Assembly: GCF_000517265.1 (NCBI RefSeq) | Contig: NZ_AYSJ01000014.1 | Location: 608,740-672,739, forward strand | DNA from: Photorhabdus khanii NC19 | GTDB taxonomy: Bacteria; Pseudomonadota; Gammaproteobacteria; Enterobacterales; Enterobacteriaceae | Direction: 5' to 3' | Length of the DNA stretch: 64,000 bases | Shown here: piece after piece, positions 21,720 through 31,168 of the stretch | How positions within the stretch are numbered: position 1 is the first letter of the stretch | Layout of the letters: every line of letters begins with the position of its first letter | Notes under the pieces: generated by a model | What the model saw: only the letters and a program-made list of their open reading frames with translations | Told to the model about the DNA's origin: nothing | The model's database searches: none | Made by a program: the position numbers and the translations under genes

Positions 21720-22926
21720 CGTGAATTCTGGTCGCCACGGATTTTCCTTCTCGCAAGCTCTGCGTGAATCGCTGGATAGCCTGCGTTTACTGGGGCGGCG
21801 TTCCCTGTTTGCGTTGCTAGGTATTGCCGTCGGATGTGCTTCAGTCATTGCACTTCTGAACATTGGCTATAATGCTGCCAATGAAGCTATCAGCACTTTC
21901 AAGAGTATGGGGAGCAATATGCTGGTCGCCCATTTTGATTTTATGTCGGGCACTGATGTCAAACCCGCCCCATCCACACTGGATACGCAGATGCTTACCC
22001 GAATACTGCCCACGATCATGCATGCTGCGCCCATCACGTTATACTCAACCCGAATACGTTTCCTGGGACAAGGGATTGATACGAATATTACAGGAACATC
22101 CTCTGATCTGGCTGCGGTGCTTGATTTACAGATCGAGCAGGGACGTTTTCTATCGGACTATGATCGCCAGACGACTTATGCCGTGATCGGGGCAGATATT
22201 GCAAAACAGTCAAAAGTACCAAACCAACCTATCCGGGTAGGTAGTCAACTGCAAATTGAGGGATATATGTTTGAAGTGATAGGCATTCTCGCTGCTCAGG
22301 GAATAAATCCTTTACTCCCGGTTTCTGTTGATGGTTCCGTGATATTGCCCATTGAAGGCATGCGGCGGTTGCGGCCTGCTCCAGAGATAGGCAGTGTCAT
22401 TGCCAGAGCGCGTGACGTAACAACGTTAAACAGTGATGCGGTATCATTGCGTGACTATCTTGTCTCATTATCAAACGGTCGTAATGTCGAAGTTCAAATT
22501 CCGCAGCAATTACTTGATGGATTGACGCGACAAGCCAAGACATTCTCCTATTTGCTTGCCGGATTGGGGGGCATTTCATTGCTGGTGGGCGGTGTGGGTG
22601 TCATGAATGTCATGCTGATGAATGTTTCGGAGCGCAGGCGTGAAATTGGTGTTCGTATGGCTCTGGGAGCCAGGCCTATTGATATCGGTGTACTTTTTAT
22701 GCTGGAAGCTGCCACTCTGTCAATTGTCGGCGCAGTAGCGGGATCGTTGTTGGGGGTGACCGCTGGGTACCTGTTTGTAAAATTTTCCGGCTGGGTATTC
22801 ACATTATCCCCATTCTCTTTGCCGCTGGGGGTTGCCAGTTCATTAGTGATCGGCTTATTTTTCGGCATCAACCCGGCATTAGCTGCTGCCAGGTTACAAC
22901 CTGTAGAGGCACTTCGTGATGATTAG
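21712..22926 (+). CDS. MacB/FtsX-type ABC exporter permease
   Basis: Inner-membrane permease of 404 aa with the MacB topology: helix 1 (about 32-55, LLGIAVGCASVIALLNIGY), a large periplasmic domain (about 60-275), then three C-terminal helices including GGISLLVGGVGVMNVMLM followed by the conserved RRREIGVRMALGAR coupling segment. ATG 21712 overlaps the ATPase stop by eight bases (ATGCTTAA), which decides the start over upstream in-frame codons. E. coli MacB has ATPase and permease in one chain; here they are split. Confidence 0.9.
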   Translation: MLNVNSGRHGFSFSQALRESLDSLRLLGRRSLFALLGIAVGCASVIALLNIGYNAANEAISTFKSMGSNMLVAHFDFMSGTDVKPAPSTLDTQMLTRILPTIMHAAPITLYSTRIRFLGQGIDTNITGTSSDLAAVLDLQIEQGRFLSDYDRQTTYAVIGADIAKQSKVPNQPIRVGSQLQIEGYMFEVIGILAAQGINPLLPVSVDGSVILPIEGMRRLRPAPEIGSVIARARDVTTLNSDAVSLRDYLVSLSNGRNVEVQIPQQLLDGLTRQAKTFSYLLAGLGGISLLVGGVGVMNVMLMNVSERRREIGVRMALGARPIDIGVLFMLEAATLSIVGAVAGSLLGVTAGYLFVKFSGWVFTLSPFSLPLGVASSLVIGLFFGINPALAAARLQPVEALRDD

Positions 22927-24397
22927 CCAAACTTTTCAGCGTGTTATTGGCATCATCATTGCGCTGATGATAGCTGTGCCTGGCGAACAAGCTTTAGCGG
23001 AGCCGCTGACGCCGTCACAGGCAACTATGCTCACAACGAACACAATTTCTCTTAATCAGCAGACTATCGATCTGACACTCAGTGATGCGATCTATTTGGG
23101 ATTACGAAACAATCGCTCGATTCGCAGTGCTTATTTGGATCGGATTGCCCAGAAATTCGATTTGCGGGTTGCGGAAGATCGTTTTACGCCGAAGTTGCTG
23201 CTCAATAGCCGTTATATTGCTGCCCGTAATCAAGATGATCGTTACCGTCAGAGCGAGATTACGCCCACGTCTACAATGCTTGGGGAATATGGTACCCGGT
23301 TCAGCTTGTCGTGGACGAGCCGGGCGACATGGGCGGAGAATGCTGGCCGTAGCCGTAATGATGGCGTTTCATTTTCAGTGATCCAGCCGCTGTTGCGCGG
23401 TGCCGGCAAAGATGTGGCGACGGCACCGGTACGCCTTGCTCAACTGATGGAGCAAATAAATCGCCTGAATCTGAAAGCAACGGTATCCCAGACTATCAAG
23501 CAGATTATTATGGCTTATCGTGAATTGCTGCGCGCTCAAGAGCAATTACAAATCGCGCGTGATGCACTTGAACGTTCACGTCAACTGCTGGAAGTTAACA
23601 AAGTCATGATCTCCGCAGGCAGAATGGCCGCTTTCGAGATTGTTCAGACTGAGGCCGATGTTGCCATGCAGGAACTGGCTAATGAGGAAGCCGCTAATCA
23701 ACTGGATACCAGTCGTTTAGAATTGCTGCGTTTGCTCGCCTTAGACTTGCAAACTCAGGTAAAAGCGACTGACAAATTGGATGCCAAACGCATAGATATT
23801 AATCTGCTTCAGGCGCAACATTTGGCACAAGAGCAGCAACCAACCTATCTCACCCAATTGATTACCGCAGAGCAGGCTGGCATTAACCTGACAGTCGCCC
23901 GTAATGACCGTTTATGGGATGTCTCTTTGGTCGGTGGGGCCAGCCAGGTACGTGATCGAACAGGTCCAAACAGTTCCCGAAGTTGGGAAAATTACGCGGG
24001 TGTTCAGGTGGAGATACCTATTGGTGATTTGAGTCAACGTCAGGCGGAAGTACGGGCGCGAGTTGATGTTCAGAATCAGGATATCCGTCTTACTGAGGCA
24101 AAACAGTTACTGGAGCGTGATGTCGGTAATGCGGTGCGTGATATTGGTACGCGCTGGCGTCAATATGAGATCGCACAACGTGCCAGAGATCTATCCCGAC
24201 GTAAGCTGGAGATTGAACGTGAAAAACTGACAGTCGGCCGTTCCAGCAACTTTCAGGTATTGAGTTTTGAAACTGATCTGCGTAATGCCGAGAATGTTCG
24301 CCTCAATGCGTTAATCGCCTACCTGAATGCACAAGCGGAGCTGGATGAAACATTGGGCACCACTCTGGGGAGTTGGGATATTGCACTTAATGACTAA
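22916..24397 (+). CDS. TolC-like outer-membrane efflux channel
   Basis: Outer-membrane factor of 493 aa with an N-terminal signal peptide (hydrophobic IIGIIIALMIAVPG, cleavage near EQALA-EP). Two OEP repeats follow (about 70-270 and 300-490) with the long periplasmic coiled-coil helices (for example TVSQTIKQIIMAYRELLRAQ). Start is GTG 22916 or ATG 22919; either overlaps the permease stop. A dedicated channel encoded inside an ABC cluster suggests a self-contained export machine independent of housekeeping TolC. Confidence 0.87.
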   Translation: MMISQTFQRVIGIIIALMIAVPGEQALAEPLTPSQATMLTTNTISLNQQTIDLTLSDAIYLGLRNNRSIRSAYLDRIAQKFDLRVAEDRFTPKLLLNSRYIAARNQDDRYRQSEITPTSTMLGEYGTRFSLSWTSRATWAENAGRSRNDGVSFSVIQPLLRGAGKDVATAPVRLAQLMEQINRLNLKATVSQTIKQIIMAYRELLRAQEQLQIARDALERSRQLLEVNKVMISAGRMAAFEIVQTEADVAMQELANEEAANQLDTSRLELLRLLALDLQTQVKATDKLDAKRIDINLLQAQHLAQEQQPTYLTQLITAEQAGINLTVARNDRLWDVSLVGGASQVRDRTGPNSSRSWENYAGVQVEIPIGDLSQRQAEVRARVDVQNQDIRLTEAKQLLERDVGNAVRDIGTRWRQYEIAQRARDLSRRKLEIEREKLTVGRSSNFQVLSFETDLRNAENVRLNALIAYLNAQAELDETLGTTLGSWDIALND

Positions 24398-25667
24398 GCT
24401 CAGGGCATTTGCCCATTTCAGGCGTAAGACTCGTTGGCTGGTAGCGCTTGTTATTACGTTAGTCGCCGGGGCTGCCATTGCTTATGTCTATCTGCCGTCT
24501 TCAACTGATACATCATCACAGAAACAGTGGGTGCGTGTTGAACCTCAATTGCTGGAAAACCGTCTTGGGTTAGTTGGCCGCATTCAGGCTGCCACCAGTT
24601 TGACGATTGCGGCACCATTCGAGGGTGTTATCGCTGACGTCGTGGTGACTGAAGGCCAGCGCGTTAAGCGAGGGCAACCCCTGTTGAGCCTTGATACTGC
24701 GCAATTGGATATCCAGTTGCGTCAGGCGCTTACGGAACTATTGAAAGCCCAGAGAACCGTACAAGATTTGGTGGAATGGGAGAACAGTCAGGACGTCGCC
24801 AGGGTTCGCAGGACCTTGACTAATGCTCAGTTAAGCCTGAGTGATACCGAACGTAAGCTGGTTGATACTCGAGCCTTGTTCGAACGTGGCATTGTTCCGC
24901 GTATGGAAGTTGACACACTGGAGCAGCAGGCCAAAGTCCAACGGCTCGATCTTGCCGCCGCTAAGGAAGAGCTAAACGCTACGCTTGATAAAGGCACAGG
25001 CGAGAATCGCCAAATCGCCGATATGGAACTCGCCAACGCTCAATCGCGTTATCAGGCACTCCAAGTTCAGCAAGCTCAACGCGAGCTGGTTTCTCCTTTT
25101 GACGGAATTGTTGTTCGTCCTCTTGTTCAGGGATCAGACAAAGCGTTATCTATTCAAAAAGGGACACGAGTCACTCAGGGTGCACCGCTTTTTGGGATAA
25201 TTAATTTAGAACAAATCCAGGCGGTAGCACGCATTGAAGAGGCAGATCTTCACCAATTGTATGAAGGAATGCCAGTTCAGATCACGGGTGATGGTTTTGC
25301 GGGGTTATCCTTGCAGGGGCAGATTAAGACGATTGGCGTACAGGGTCGTTCAAGCGAATCGCAGGGAGCTGGTGTAAATTATGATGTGTTGGTAGCGATT
25401 GATCCTCTTACACCCGAGCAGCGGCAGCGTATCCGTCTGAATATGAGTGCTAAACTGGCTATTGTCACGTATCGCAATGAACATGGATTGGCGGTGCCTG
25501 CCGGGGCATTACGCCAGGGGCCTGACGGGCAGATTTTTGTTACCTATAGACGTGAGTTACGTGATCCTGCACAGCAGATTACGGTAACACCAGGGTATGC
25601 TGTTCCTCAAGGGGTAGAAGTTGTCGGGTTAGATGCAGGCTATGTTGAAATTTCTGGGCAGCAATGA
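24390..25667 (+). CDS. HlyD/MacA-type periplasmic adaptor
   Basis: Membrane-fusion protein of 425 aa. It has one N-terminal transmembrane helix (about 14-34, LVALVITLVAGAAIAYVYLP), a split biotinyl-lipoyl domain (IAAPFEGVIADVVVTEGQRVKRGQPLLSLD ... SPFDGIVVRPLVQGSD, described in parts), a coiled-coil hairpin (about 100-220) and a beta-barrel/membrane-proximal C-terminal part. ATG 24390 overlaps the end of the TolC-like gene; the longer frame from 24327 would start inside that gene. It should bridge the permease and the channel. Last gene of the cluster. Confidence 0.88.
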   Translation: MTKLRAFAHFRRKTRWLVALVITLVAGAAIAYVYLPSSTDTSSQKQWVRVEPQLLENRLGLVGRIQAATSLTIAAPFEGVIADVVVTEGQRVKRGQPLLSLDTAQLDIQLRQALTELLKAQRTVQDLVEWENSQDVARVRRTLTNAQLSLSDTERKLVDTRALFERGIVPRMEVDTLEQQAKVQRLDLAAAKEELNATLDKGTGENRQIADMELANAQSRYQALQVQQAQRELVSPFDGIVVRPLVQGSDKALSIQKGTRVTQGAPLFGIINLEQIQAVARIEEADLHQLYEGMPVQITGDGFAGLSLQGQIKTIGVQGRSSESQGAGVNYDVLVAIDPLTPEQRQRIRLNMSAKLAIVTYRNEHGLAVPAGALRQGPDGQIFVTYRRELRDPAQQITVTPGYAVPQGVEVVGLDAGYVEISGQQ

Positions 25668-26146
25668 CCGAGATTTGACCACGTGTATTGGATAACTTGG
25701 CTTTGGTACAATTGTTTGCATTGGCAATTTGTATGTTGAGATTCATTCTTAATATCATCTATTGCAACTCATTTACTGTTATATATTTATACTGCTTAAA
25801 TTCTTGTTAAGATGATATCGAATTTAAAATTTCTGCGGAGTATTGTGACGAATTAATATTAATCTCCATTGGGACGATTTAATTTTACCATGAAACTGTT
25901 TCTATATAATTGTACCGATATTTATTCTCTTATTCCCCTAAGATTAAAATATTTTTGGATTTTATAACTAAGAGTCTTTTATCTATTTGAATAAATTCTG
26001 ATGACAATGGTCTATATTATAAATATATAAAGCAGAAATTTGCTTTATGAATTTGGCGTATATATCGTGCGTCAGATAAGTTTATAGAAGAAAAAGTTGT
26101 ATCAAAATGCAGTCAGCCATTCTAAACAACATAAGGAATATCTAAT
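25668..26146. other. gene-free A/T-rich region
   Basis: About 480 bases between the exporter cluster and the secreted-protein gene. No open frame or strong hairpin was found. The 3' end must carry the promoter and leader of the gene at 26147; TATAAT-like stretches are frequent but none stands out. Confidence 0.5.
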
Positions 26147-26602
26147 ATGTTACTACGTAAATCGTTGTTGGCCCTGTTTGCAACTGCTTCCTTAACTGCT
26201 GTAGGCGTCGCTCATGCAGGTCCGCCCGTAACAGTTACATTTAAGCATCTTGGTGCGCCGGGTAGCGCTGATGCTGTTTATACCATCATTACTAACAATG
26301 AAGCCGGAACATACGCAAATGCAACACCTAAACCTGATTCAAGTGTAGGACAAGGAGGGTTCAATAGCTATCAGGTTCAAAGTCCGCTATCACCTGATGC
26401 AAATTACGCAATGGTACGATATAAAATAGGGTTTAAGAGCTGTGAATTTATGACCACTTTCGTGAATACATACGTCAATGGCGTTAAAATTCCGAAGTGG
26501 AATAAGGGAGCAACACCGAGCGGTGGCGCTGTTTGCAATGCAACCATCACCTTTACTAACTTTGTGACTTACGCATGGTCAGTTGAATTTACTATGAAGT
26601 AG
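26147..26602 (+). CDS. small secreted protein, two cysteines, unknown function
   Basis: 151 aa with a clear Sec signal peptide (MLLRKSLLALFATASLTAVGVAHA, cleaved before GPPV), leaving about 127 residues rich in Gly, Asn, Thr and aromatic residues and predicted to be mostly beta strand. Only two cysteines are present (KSCEF and AVCNA), placed for one disulphide. AAGGAA lies about ten bases before the ATG. No family was recognised. It stands alone, 480 bases after the exporter cluster and in the same direction; a secreted effector, toxin or surface protein is possible, but nothing in the sequence decides this. Confidence 0.8.
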   Translation: MLLRKSLLALFATASLTAVGVAHAGPPVTVTFKHLGAPGSADAVYTIITNNEAGTYANATPKPDSSVGQGGFNSYQVQSPLSPDANYAMVRYKIGFKSCEFMTTFVNTYVNGVKIPKWNKGATPSGGAVCNATITFTNFVTYAWSVEFTMK

Positions 26603-27026
26603 TGAATAATGAGTCAGATTATTCTATTAGAGATATCTGGCTCATCTTGTTTTTTTGTTTTCGGTAGATTATATAATTATCAAAGATCATTGGCAGGATT
26701 TTCTCTTTACTATAATGTTAGTATAAGTGATATTATATGTGAGATACATTAATACTAAGTTATAATTGGAAAATATACAGTAATTTGGTTTTGTCATTGT
26801 CAATTAATGTTGAATGTTTGTTTTTATTTAGTTTAATTCTCTTTGGTATTTTATTGACGGACTATTAGTTCTACACTATTTTTAAAGTTGTAAAGTGTTT
26901 TTATAAGTTTATGGATTATGATGATTGAATATAGATGTCAATAAATTAGTTGAGTTTTTTGGTGTAATATGAATTTCTATATTTATAACTTGATGCTAAA
27001 TCTAATATTATAAGGGTTAATATATT
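26603..27026. other. gene-free A/T-rich region
   Basis: About 420 bases, strongly A/T rich, between the secreted-protein gene and the Cip-like gene. No terminator with a good T-run and no further frame was found; it probably contains the promoter for the gene at 27027. Confidence 0.5.
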
Positions 27027-27356
27027 ATGACCGATCAAAATAATGTTTCTGAAATAGTTTCTTCTGGTGTATCTATTTCTGATGTCACTGTATCTTCCAT
27101 TGAAATTGCCCCAGATATAGCCAGAAACAACGTTCATGTAGTCATTACTGAAAGCAAAGATGGCAAAGATGGTACTCCACAAAATTTTCTTCTAGATAAC
27201 TCTGCTGGTGGTTATCAAGGAAATGGTAGTCTAATAACTTTGATTTTAGCACACCTTGGTGCGAAAAAAGTTAATATTAGAACTACCGGATATGTATACA
27301 ATGGTTATGGATACATCAACGGCGTATTACTTAAGACTGAAAAGCCAAAATCATAA
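27027..27356 (+). CDS. small protein resembling Cip crystalline inclusion proteins
   Basis: 109 aa, no signal peptide, no cysteine. AAGGG lies about eleven bases before ATG 27027. The C-terminal half (LITLILAHLGAKKVNIRTTG...GYGYINGVLL) recalls the remembered CipA segment of Photorhabdus (a VLMEALCAKKDVKISTVG...YINCVEI pattern): a helix, AKKxVxI, T-G, then YIN. CipA/CipB form intracellular protein crystals in secondary hosts and have an OB-like fold. This protein differs by being Cys-free and having a Ser/Val/Ile-rich N-terminal half. The relationship rests on memory of the pattern and needs alignment; the gene itself is well supported by codon pattern and ribosome site. Confidence 0.6.
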   Translation: MTDQNNVSEIVSSGVSISDVTVSSIEIAPDIARNNVHVVITESKDGKDGTPQNFLLDNSAGGYQGNGSLITLILAHLGAKKVNIRTTGYVYNGYGYINGVLLKTEKPKS

Positions 27357-28081
27357 TCAAATACTTAAAAGAATGATAAGTAAGACTATGATATAATGAG
27401 AATTCCTATGGAAAATATTATTCGTTATTATTTGCATTAAAATACTAAGAGCACATCCCATTAGGTTATTTTATTTACCATTTTAAGCCTGGGCAGTGTT
27501 CAAACTATTTGCAAGAATAAGGACTGTTTGGATAAGCAGTAAGTTGAAATTAATTTTAAATAAAACCCTGATGTTCAATCTTCAGGGTTTATATTTATTC
27601 GCAGTTACATATGCACTAAATTTTAGGGGGGGAATCCCTATGGATAATTTCTATTGGTTTTTTTGTTAAGTATTATGTGAATCTACCTATTCTATTTATT
27701 TTAAAATTATATTAACCTGTTTATTAACGTGAACCAATAAAATAGAGCAGATTTTATTGTCATTTCATGAGGTGGTTATCTGAAATTACGTATGCTGATA
27801 TATGTGGTAACGGTTAAGGAAAGCTAGAAGATTTATAGAAATCTGTTCTCTATTTCGAAGAAATAAACTGGGATTAGTCAAAGTGAAATGATATTAGGTA
27901 CTCTTATTTAGGTAAGGGAAATAAATGTTAAATTAATCAGTTAGCTATCTGGGAAATTCTTATCTGGTTTTTGTTCCATTGGCAGCGTTAGTGAACTCAA
28001 ATAGCATAAAAGAGAGATGGCCAATAAAACTATTGGCCATTGAGGGAGATACTACCAATAAGACAATTAGCAAATTGGTTA
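27357..28081. other. gene-free region
   Basis: About 725 bases without a supportable gene. A hairpin AAACCCTGA (27563-27571)/TCAGGGTTT (27582-27590) followed by an A/T-rich stretch may end the Cip-like transcript. TATTATGTGAATCTACC at 27671-27687 repeats the outer part of the IS30 right end found at 19878-19900, suggesting an old IS scar. Confidence 0.5.
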
Positions 28082-28444
28082 TTACTCACAACTTAAGAAA
28101 TACTTTAATTCAGGTAGATTACCGTTCTCCCTGAATCTGGCCGGTGTGGTGTTAAAGTGTTTTTTAAAGATCCGGGTAAATGTTGCTTGAGAACTGAAAC
28201 CATACTGTAGAGCAATGTCAAGAATCGGCAGATTTTCTTCCCGCAGAGATTTTGCTGCTTCATGCAAACGCCGTTTGCGAACATATTCACCCAGAGTACA
28301 ACCTTTCACCTCTTTAAATACCCTTTGCAGATGCCACTTCGAATAACCGCTCCTATTAGCAATGGTATCTATTTTTATACCTTCGTTACGTTGAAGCTGG
28401 GTTTCAAGCCATCGGACAATATCGTTTACTACAGTTTCGGACAT
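28082..28444 (-). CDS. AraC-family regulator, MarA/SoxS/Rob type
   Basis: Single-domain transcription activator of 120 aa, consisting only of the double helix-turn-helix. HTH 1 is around IKIDTIANRSGYSKWHLQRVFKEVKG and HTH 2 around ILDIALQYGFSSQATFTRIFKKHF (shown as landmarks), with the family ending FNTTPARFRE. It has no ligand-binding domain, so like MarA/SoxS it is probably controlled by its own synthesis. ATG 28444 is preferred to GTG 28450 because GGGAGG sits five to six bases before it. It is divergent from the membrane protein at 28708 across a Fur-like palindrome. Confidence 0.88.
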   Translation of the reverse strand: MSETVVNDIVRWLETQLQRNEGIKIDTIANRSGYSKWHLQRVFKEVKGCTLGEYVRKRRLHEAAKSLREENLPILDIALQYGFSSQATFTRIFKKHFNTTPARFRENGNLPELKYFLSCE

Positions 28445-28506
28445 TTTCACCTCCCACTAATGGTGGGCCAGTTGCTAAAATATTAGAATTAGTTAGCTAT
28501 TCTTGT

Positions 28507-28534
28507 AATGATAATAACGATGGTTATTATCATT
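28507..28534. promoter_or_regulatory. Fur-like palindrome between divergent genes
   Basis: AATGATAATAAC (28507-28518) and GTTATTATCATT (28523-28534) are perfect inverted repeats around GATG. The 19-base core AATAACGATGGTTATTATC agrees with the Fur consensus at 14 of 19 positions on both strands. It lies 63 bases before the regulator start and about 175 bases before the membrane-protein start, so it could make either gene iron responsive. Confidence 0.6.
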
Positions 28535-28707
28535 AGTATTTTAAGATAAATTGGAGATATCTATAGGCGAAAAGTGCTACTTGCAATTGATAATTACCAC
28601 TATTCATGTAAATTTCCTTTGCTTTAACAACAAGTAGCATCAAATGATCCTCACCAATTTATTTAAAGCAGTATCATCGTTCGTCATTTAATTTAATGGA
28701 GGTTGTA

Positions 28708-29322
28708 ATGCAATCGGACGTGGTTTTTTTAACTAAAAAACTGGCATTCTTTGTTTTTTATGCTCTGATTTTGTCCATAGTTATCGGCTTACTTTTTATC
28801 GATGTTGTCTATTTGCAGAATGCAGTGAAGGAGAGCTCATTAACTGAGATTGCTCAGGAGAGTATACTGTTTGTTATTTCTGCTGTATTTCTTCTGGAAG
28901 CAAGGAAGAATAGTCAATTACGTCCCGCATTAGTTTTGGTGTCAGGTTTTTTTGCTTGTTTGTTGATAAGAGAGTTGGACTCCATATTTGATCAAATATT
29001 TCATGGTGCCTGGGTGTGGATTGCTGTTCCGTTGGCGTTAATTTGTATTTTTTACGCAGTTTACCGAGGTCGGGTTACATTGGTTGGTCTTACTCATTTT
29101 GCCCGCCATCAAAGTTACGGCATGATGGTTTCAGGTATCTTGTGCGTGTTGGTTTTTTCCCGTCTGTTTGGTATGGGCGTGTTATGGCAAGGTTTAATGT
29201 TGGAAGATTTTGATCGAACTGTAAAAAATGTAGTTGAAGAGGGATGCGAAGCTCTGGGTTATTATTTGTGTCTGATTGCAGCTTTCTGGTATCTGCCTGA
29301 TGCAATAAAATTTCGTAAGTAA
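28708..29322 (+). CDS. six-helix inner-membrane protein, unknown function
   Basis: 204 aa with six predicted membrane segments (about 12-36, 47-67, 78-95, 103-123, 137-160 and 181-197 counted from ATG 28708). Charged residues (LLIRELDSIFDQIFHGAW; FDRTVKNVVEEGCE) sit between helices 3-4 and 5-6. GGAGGT at 28698-28703 precedes ATG 28708; the ATG at 28696 overlaps that site and is rejected. No family was recognised. The neighbouring haem-uptake genes and Fur-like palindrome hint at a link to iron or stress, without proof. Confidence 0.8.
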   Translation: MQSDVVFLTKKLAFFVFYALILSIVIGLLFIDVVYLQNAVKESSLTEIAQESILFVISAVFLLEARKNSQLRPALVLVSGFFACLLIRELDSIFDQIFHGAWVWIAVPLALICIFYAVYRGRVTLVGLTHFARHQSYGMMVSGILCVLVFSRLFGMGVLWQGLMLEDFDRTVKNVVEEGCEALGYYLCLIAAFWYLPDAIKFRK

Positions 29323-29329
29323 AAAGTAA

Positions 29330-29361
29330 GACAGGCAAATGGCGAAAATAATTTGCCTGTC
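29330..29361. terminator. bidirectional terminator hairpin
   Basis: GACAGGCAAAT (29330-29340) and ATTTGCCTGTC (29351-29361) form a perfect 11-bp stem with a ten-base loop, between the convergent membrane-protein gene and hmuV. The flanks are A- and T-rich on both sides. Confidence 0.8.
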
Positions 29362-29372
29362 AGCTTTTGCTG

Positions 29373-30167
29373 TTATTGTCTTAAATAAATTTGAGGTTGT
29401 TGAGTCTCAGGATGGCGGGTAATACCAAGATCGGCCTGATACCATTTTTTTAGAATTTGATCACTCAATACCTCTTCTGGTGTCCCGGCTGCGACCAGCT
29501 TCCCTTTATATAACAGAAAGATTTTATCTGCGTAGAGAGCGGCAAGATTGAGATCATGCAGAACACAGCACATTGCCATCGGTTGTTCCCGCGTCAGCCG
29601 GTAAAGCAGACGCAGTGTATGTTGTTGGTGATAAAGATCTAAGGCTGATGTCGGTTCATCAAGAAACAAACAACACTCTGTCGGTGCTGGAGACCAGAGC
29701 TGGGCAAGGACACGGGCTAATTGTACTCTTTGTTGTTCACCACCGGATAATTGCCGGTAGTCCCGGTGGCGTAACTCCTGGCAATCCGTTTGTTCAATGA
29801 CGGTATCAATGGCTGCTTGTTGATGATGAATACCATGAGGAGAGCGCCCCATAGCAATGACCTCTTCCACACTGAAAGGGAAGGAGAGTGAACTGTATTG
29901 ACGCATGACTGCCCGGGTTCGGGCCAACTGCTGAGCCGGCCATTGCTCAATGGGTGTTCCCTGTAAATAACATTGCCCCTGTTCAGGTTTCATATATCCC
30001 GTCAGCAGTCGCAATAATGTGGATTTTCCTGCGCCGTTTGGTCCGATGATGGCGACAACTTCACCTTTATTGACCGAGAGCGAGACATTATCAATAATTT
30101 TCCGGTTGCCAATTGAATAACTCAGATTTTGAGCTTGCAGAAAAATATTATTTTTTATGGCTTCCAT
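29373..30167 (-). CDS. hmuV: haem ABC importer ATPase HmuV
   Basis: Cytoplasmic ATPase (264 aa) of the haem importer HmuTUV. Walker [11 protein letters not shown]-loop at MRQYSS, signature [15 protein letters not shown], Walker [13 protein letters not shown] and switch His in VLHDLN are present. ATG 30167 overlaps the hmuU stop by one base (TAATG) with GGGAG upstream, so the longer frame from 30203 is rejected. It is the last gene of hemP-hmuRSTUV. Confidence 0.93.
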   Translation of the reverse strand: MEAIKNNIFLQAQNLSYSIGNRKIIDNVSLSVNKGEVVAIIGPNGAGKSTLLRLLTGYMKPEQGQCYLQGTPIEQWPAQQLARTRAVMRQYSSLSFPFSVEEVIAMGRSPHGIHHQQAAIDTVIEQTDCQELRHRDYRQLSGGEQQRVQLARVLAQLWSPAPTECCLFLDEPTSALDLYHQQHTLRLLYRLTREQPMAMCCVLHDLNLAALYADKIFLLYKGKLVAAGTPEEVLSDQILKKWYQADLGITRHPETQQPQIYLRQ

Positions 30168-31168
30168 TATATTCGGCTCCCTGGCTGTTTGAGTATCAGC
30201 CATAGAAAGTATGGCCCACCGATTAAACCCGTGATTAAGCCAACGGGCATTTCTGCCGGGGAAACCAATGTCCTTGCTAGTGTATCTGCGGTAAGTAGAA
30301 GAGAGGCACCCCCTAATGCGGCACCGGGAAGCAGCCAGCTATGATCGCCACCAAACTGCATCCTGATCAGATGGGGGATAACCAACCCGATAAATCCAAT
30401 AACACCACTTAATGCAACGGCGCTACCAATCAGCAGGGCGCTGAGAAGTAATAACTGGAATTTGGTGCGCTGGACGTTAATGCCGAGATAGTGGGCTTCT
30501 TCATCTCCTAATTGCAACAGATTCAGTTTACGGGCCTGACTGAAAGTCAGGATGGCAGCCGGAATAATTAAGGAAGCGGCAATTGCCAGTGTCGGCCACT
30601 CTATTTGGCTGAGTGAACCCATCATCCATAAAGAGAATTGGCGTAGTTGCTGATCATCACTGATATAACTTAGGACTCCAATAGCAGATGCGCAGAGCGC
30701 ATTGATGGCGATCCCGGCCAGTAATAAACGAGCCAAATTTCCTTGGCTATATTTATTCAGTGAAAAAATCAGTAGTGAAATTAACAGGCTGCCAATAAAT
30801 GCGGCAATAATATGCCCATATACGGCAATGGCAGGTGGCAGGCTAACGGGCAAAATAATCGCCATTGCAACCATCAATGCTGCTCCACTGCTCATACCCA
30901 GTAAGCCAGGATCTGCCAGTGGGTTACGAAATAGTCCTTGCATTACCGCACCGGAAGCGGCTAAGGCACAGCCAACCAGCATCGCCAATAATACTCTTGG
31001 TAATCTGATGTTCAGCCAGATTTGCCATTGGGGATCACTGATCGCAGATTCCCACAATGTCTTAAAAGATAATGTTAATGCGCCCAGATTGGCGGAGCCA
31101 ATAGCCAACCCAGACAGTAGTAGACAAAGAAATGCTAAACCCAATCCCGGAGACTTCATACGGCTCAT
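30167..31168 (-). CDS. hmuU: haem ABC importer permease HmuU
   Basis: FecCD-family permease of 333 aa with about ten helices. [28 protein letters not shown] (in part), [16 protein letters not shown] and [16 protein letters not shown] are the family landmarks. It forms the membrane channel for haem in the HmuTUV importer. ATGA overlaps with hmuT at the 5' end and the one-base overlap with hmuV at the 3' end indicate coupled translation. Confidence 0.93.
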   Translation of the reverse strand: MSRMKSPGLGLAFLCLLLSGLAIGSANLGALTLSFKTLWESAISDPQWQIWLNIRLPRVLLAMLVGCALAASGAVMQGLFRNPLADPGLLGMSSGAALMVAMAIILPVSLPPAIAVYGHIIAAFIGSLLISLLIFSLNKYSQGNLARLLLAGIAINALCASAIGVLSYISDDQQLRQFSLWMMGSLSQIEWPTLAIAASLIIPAAILTFSQARKLNLLQLGDEEAHYLGINVQRTKFQLLLLSALLIGSAVALSGVIGFIGLVIPHLIRMQFGGDHSWLLPGAALGGASLLLTADTLARTLVSPAEMPVGLITGLIGGPYFLWLILKQPGSRI

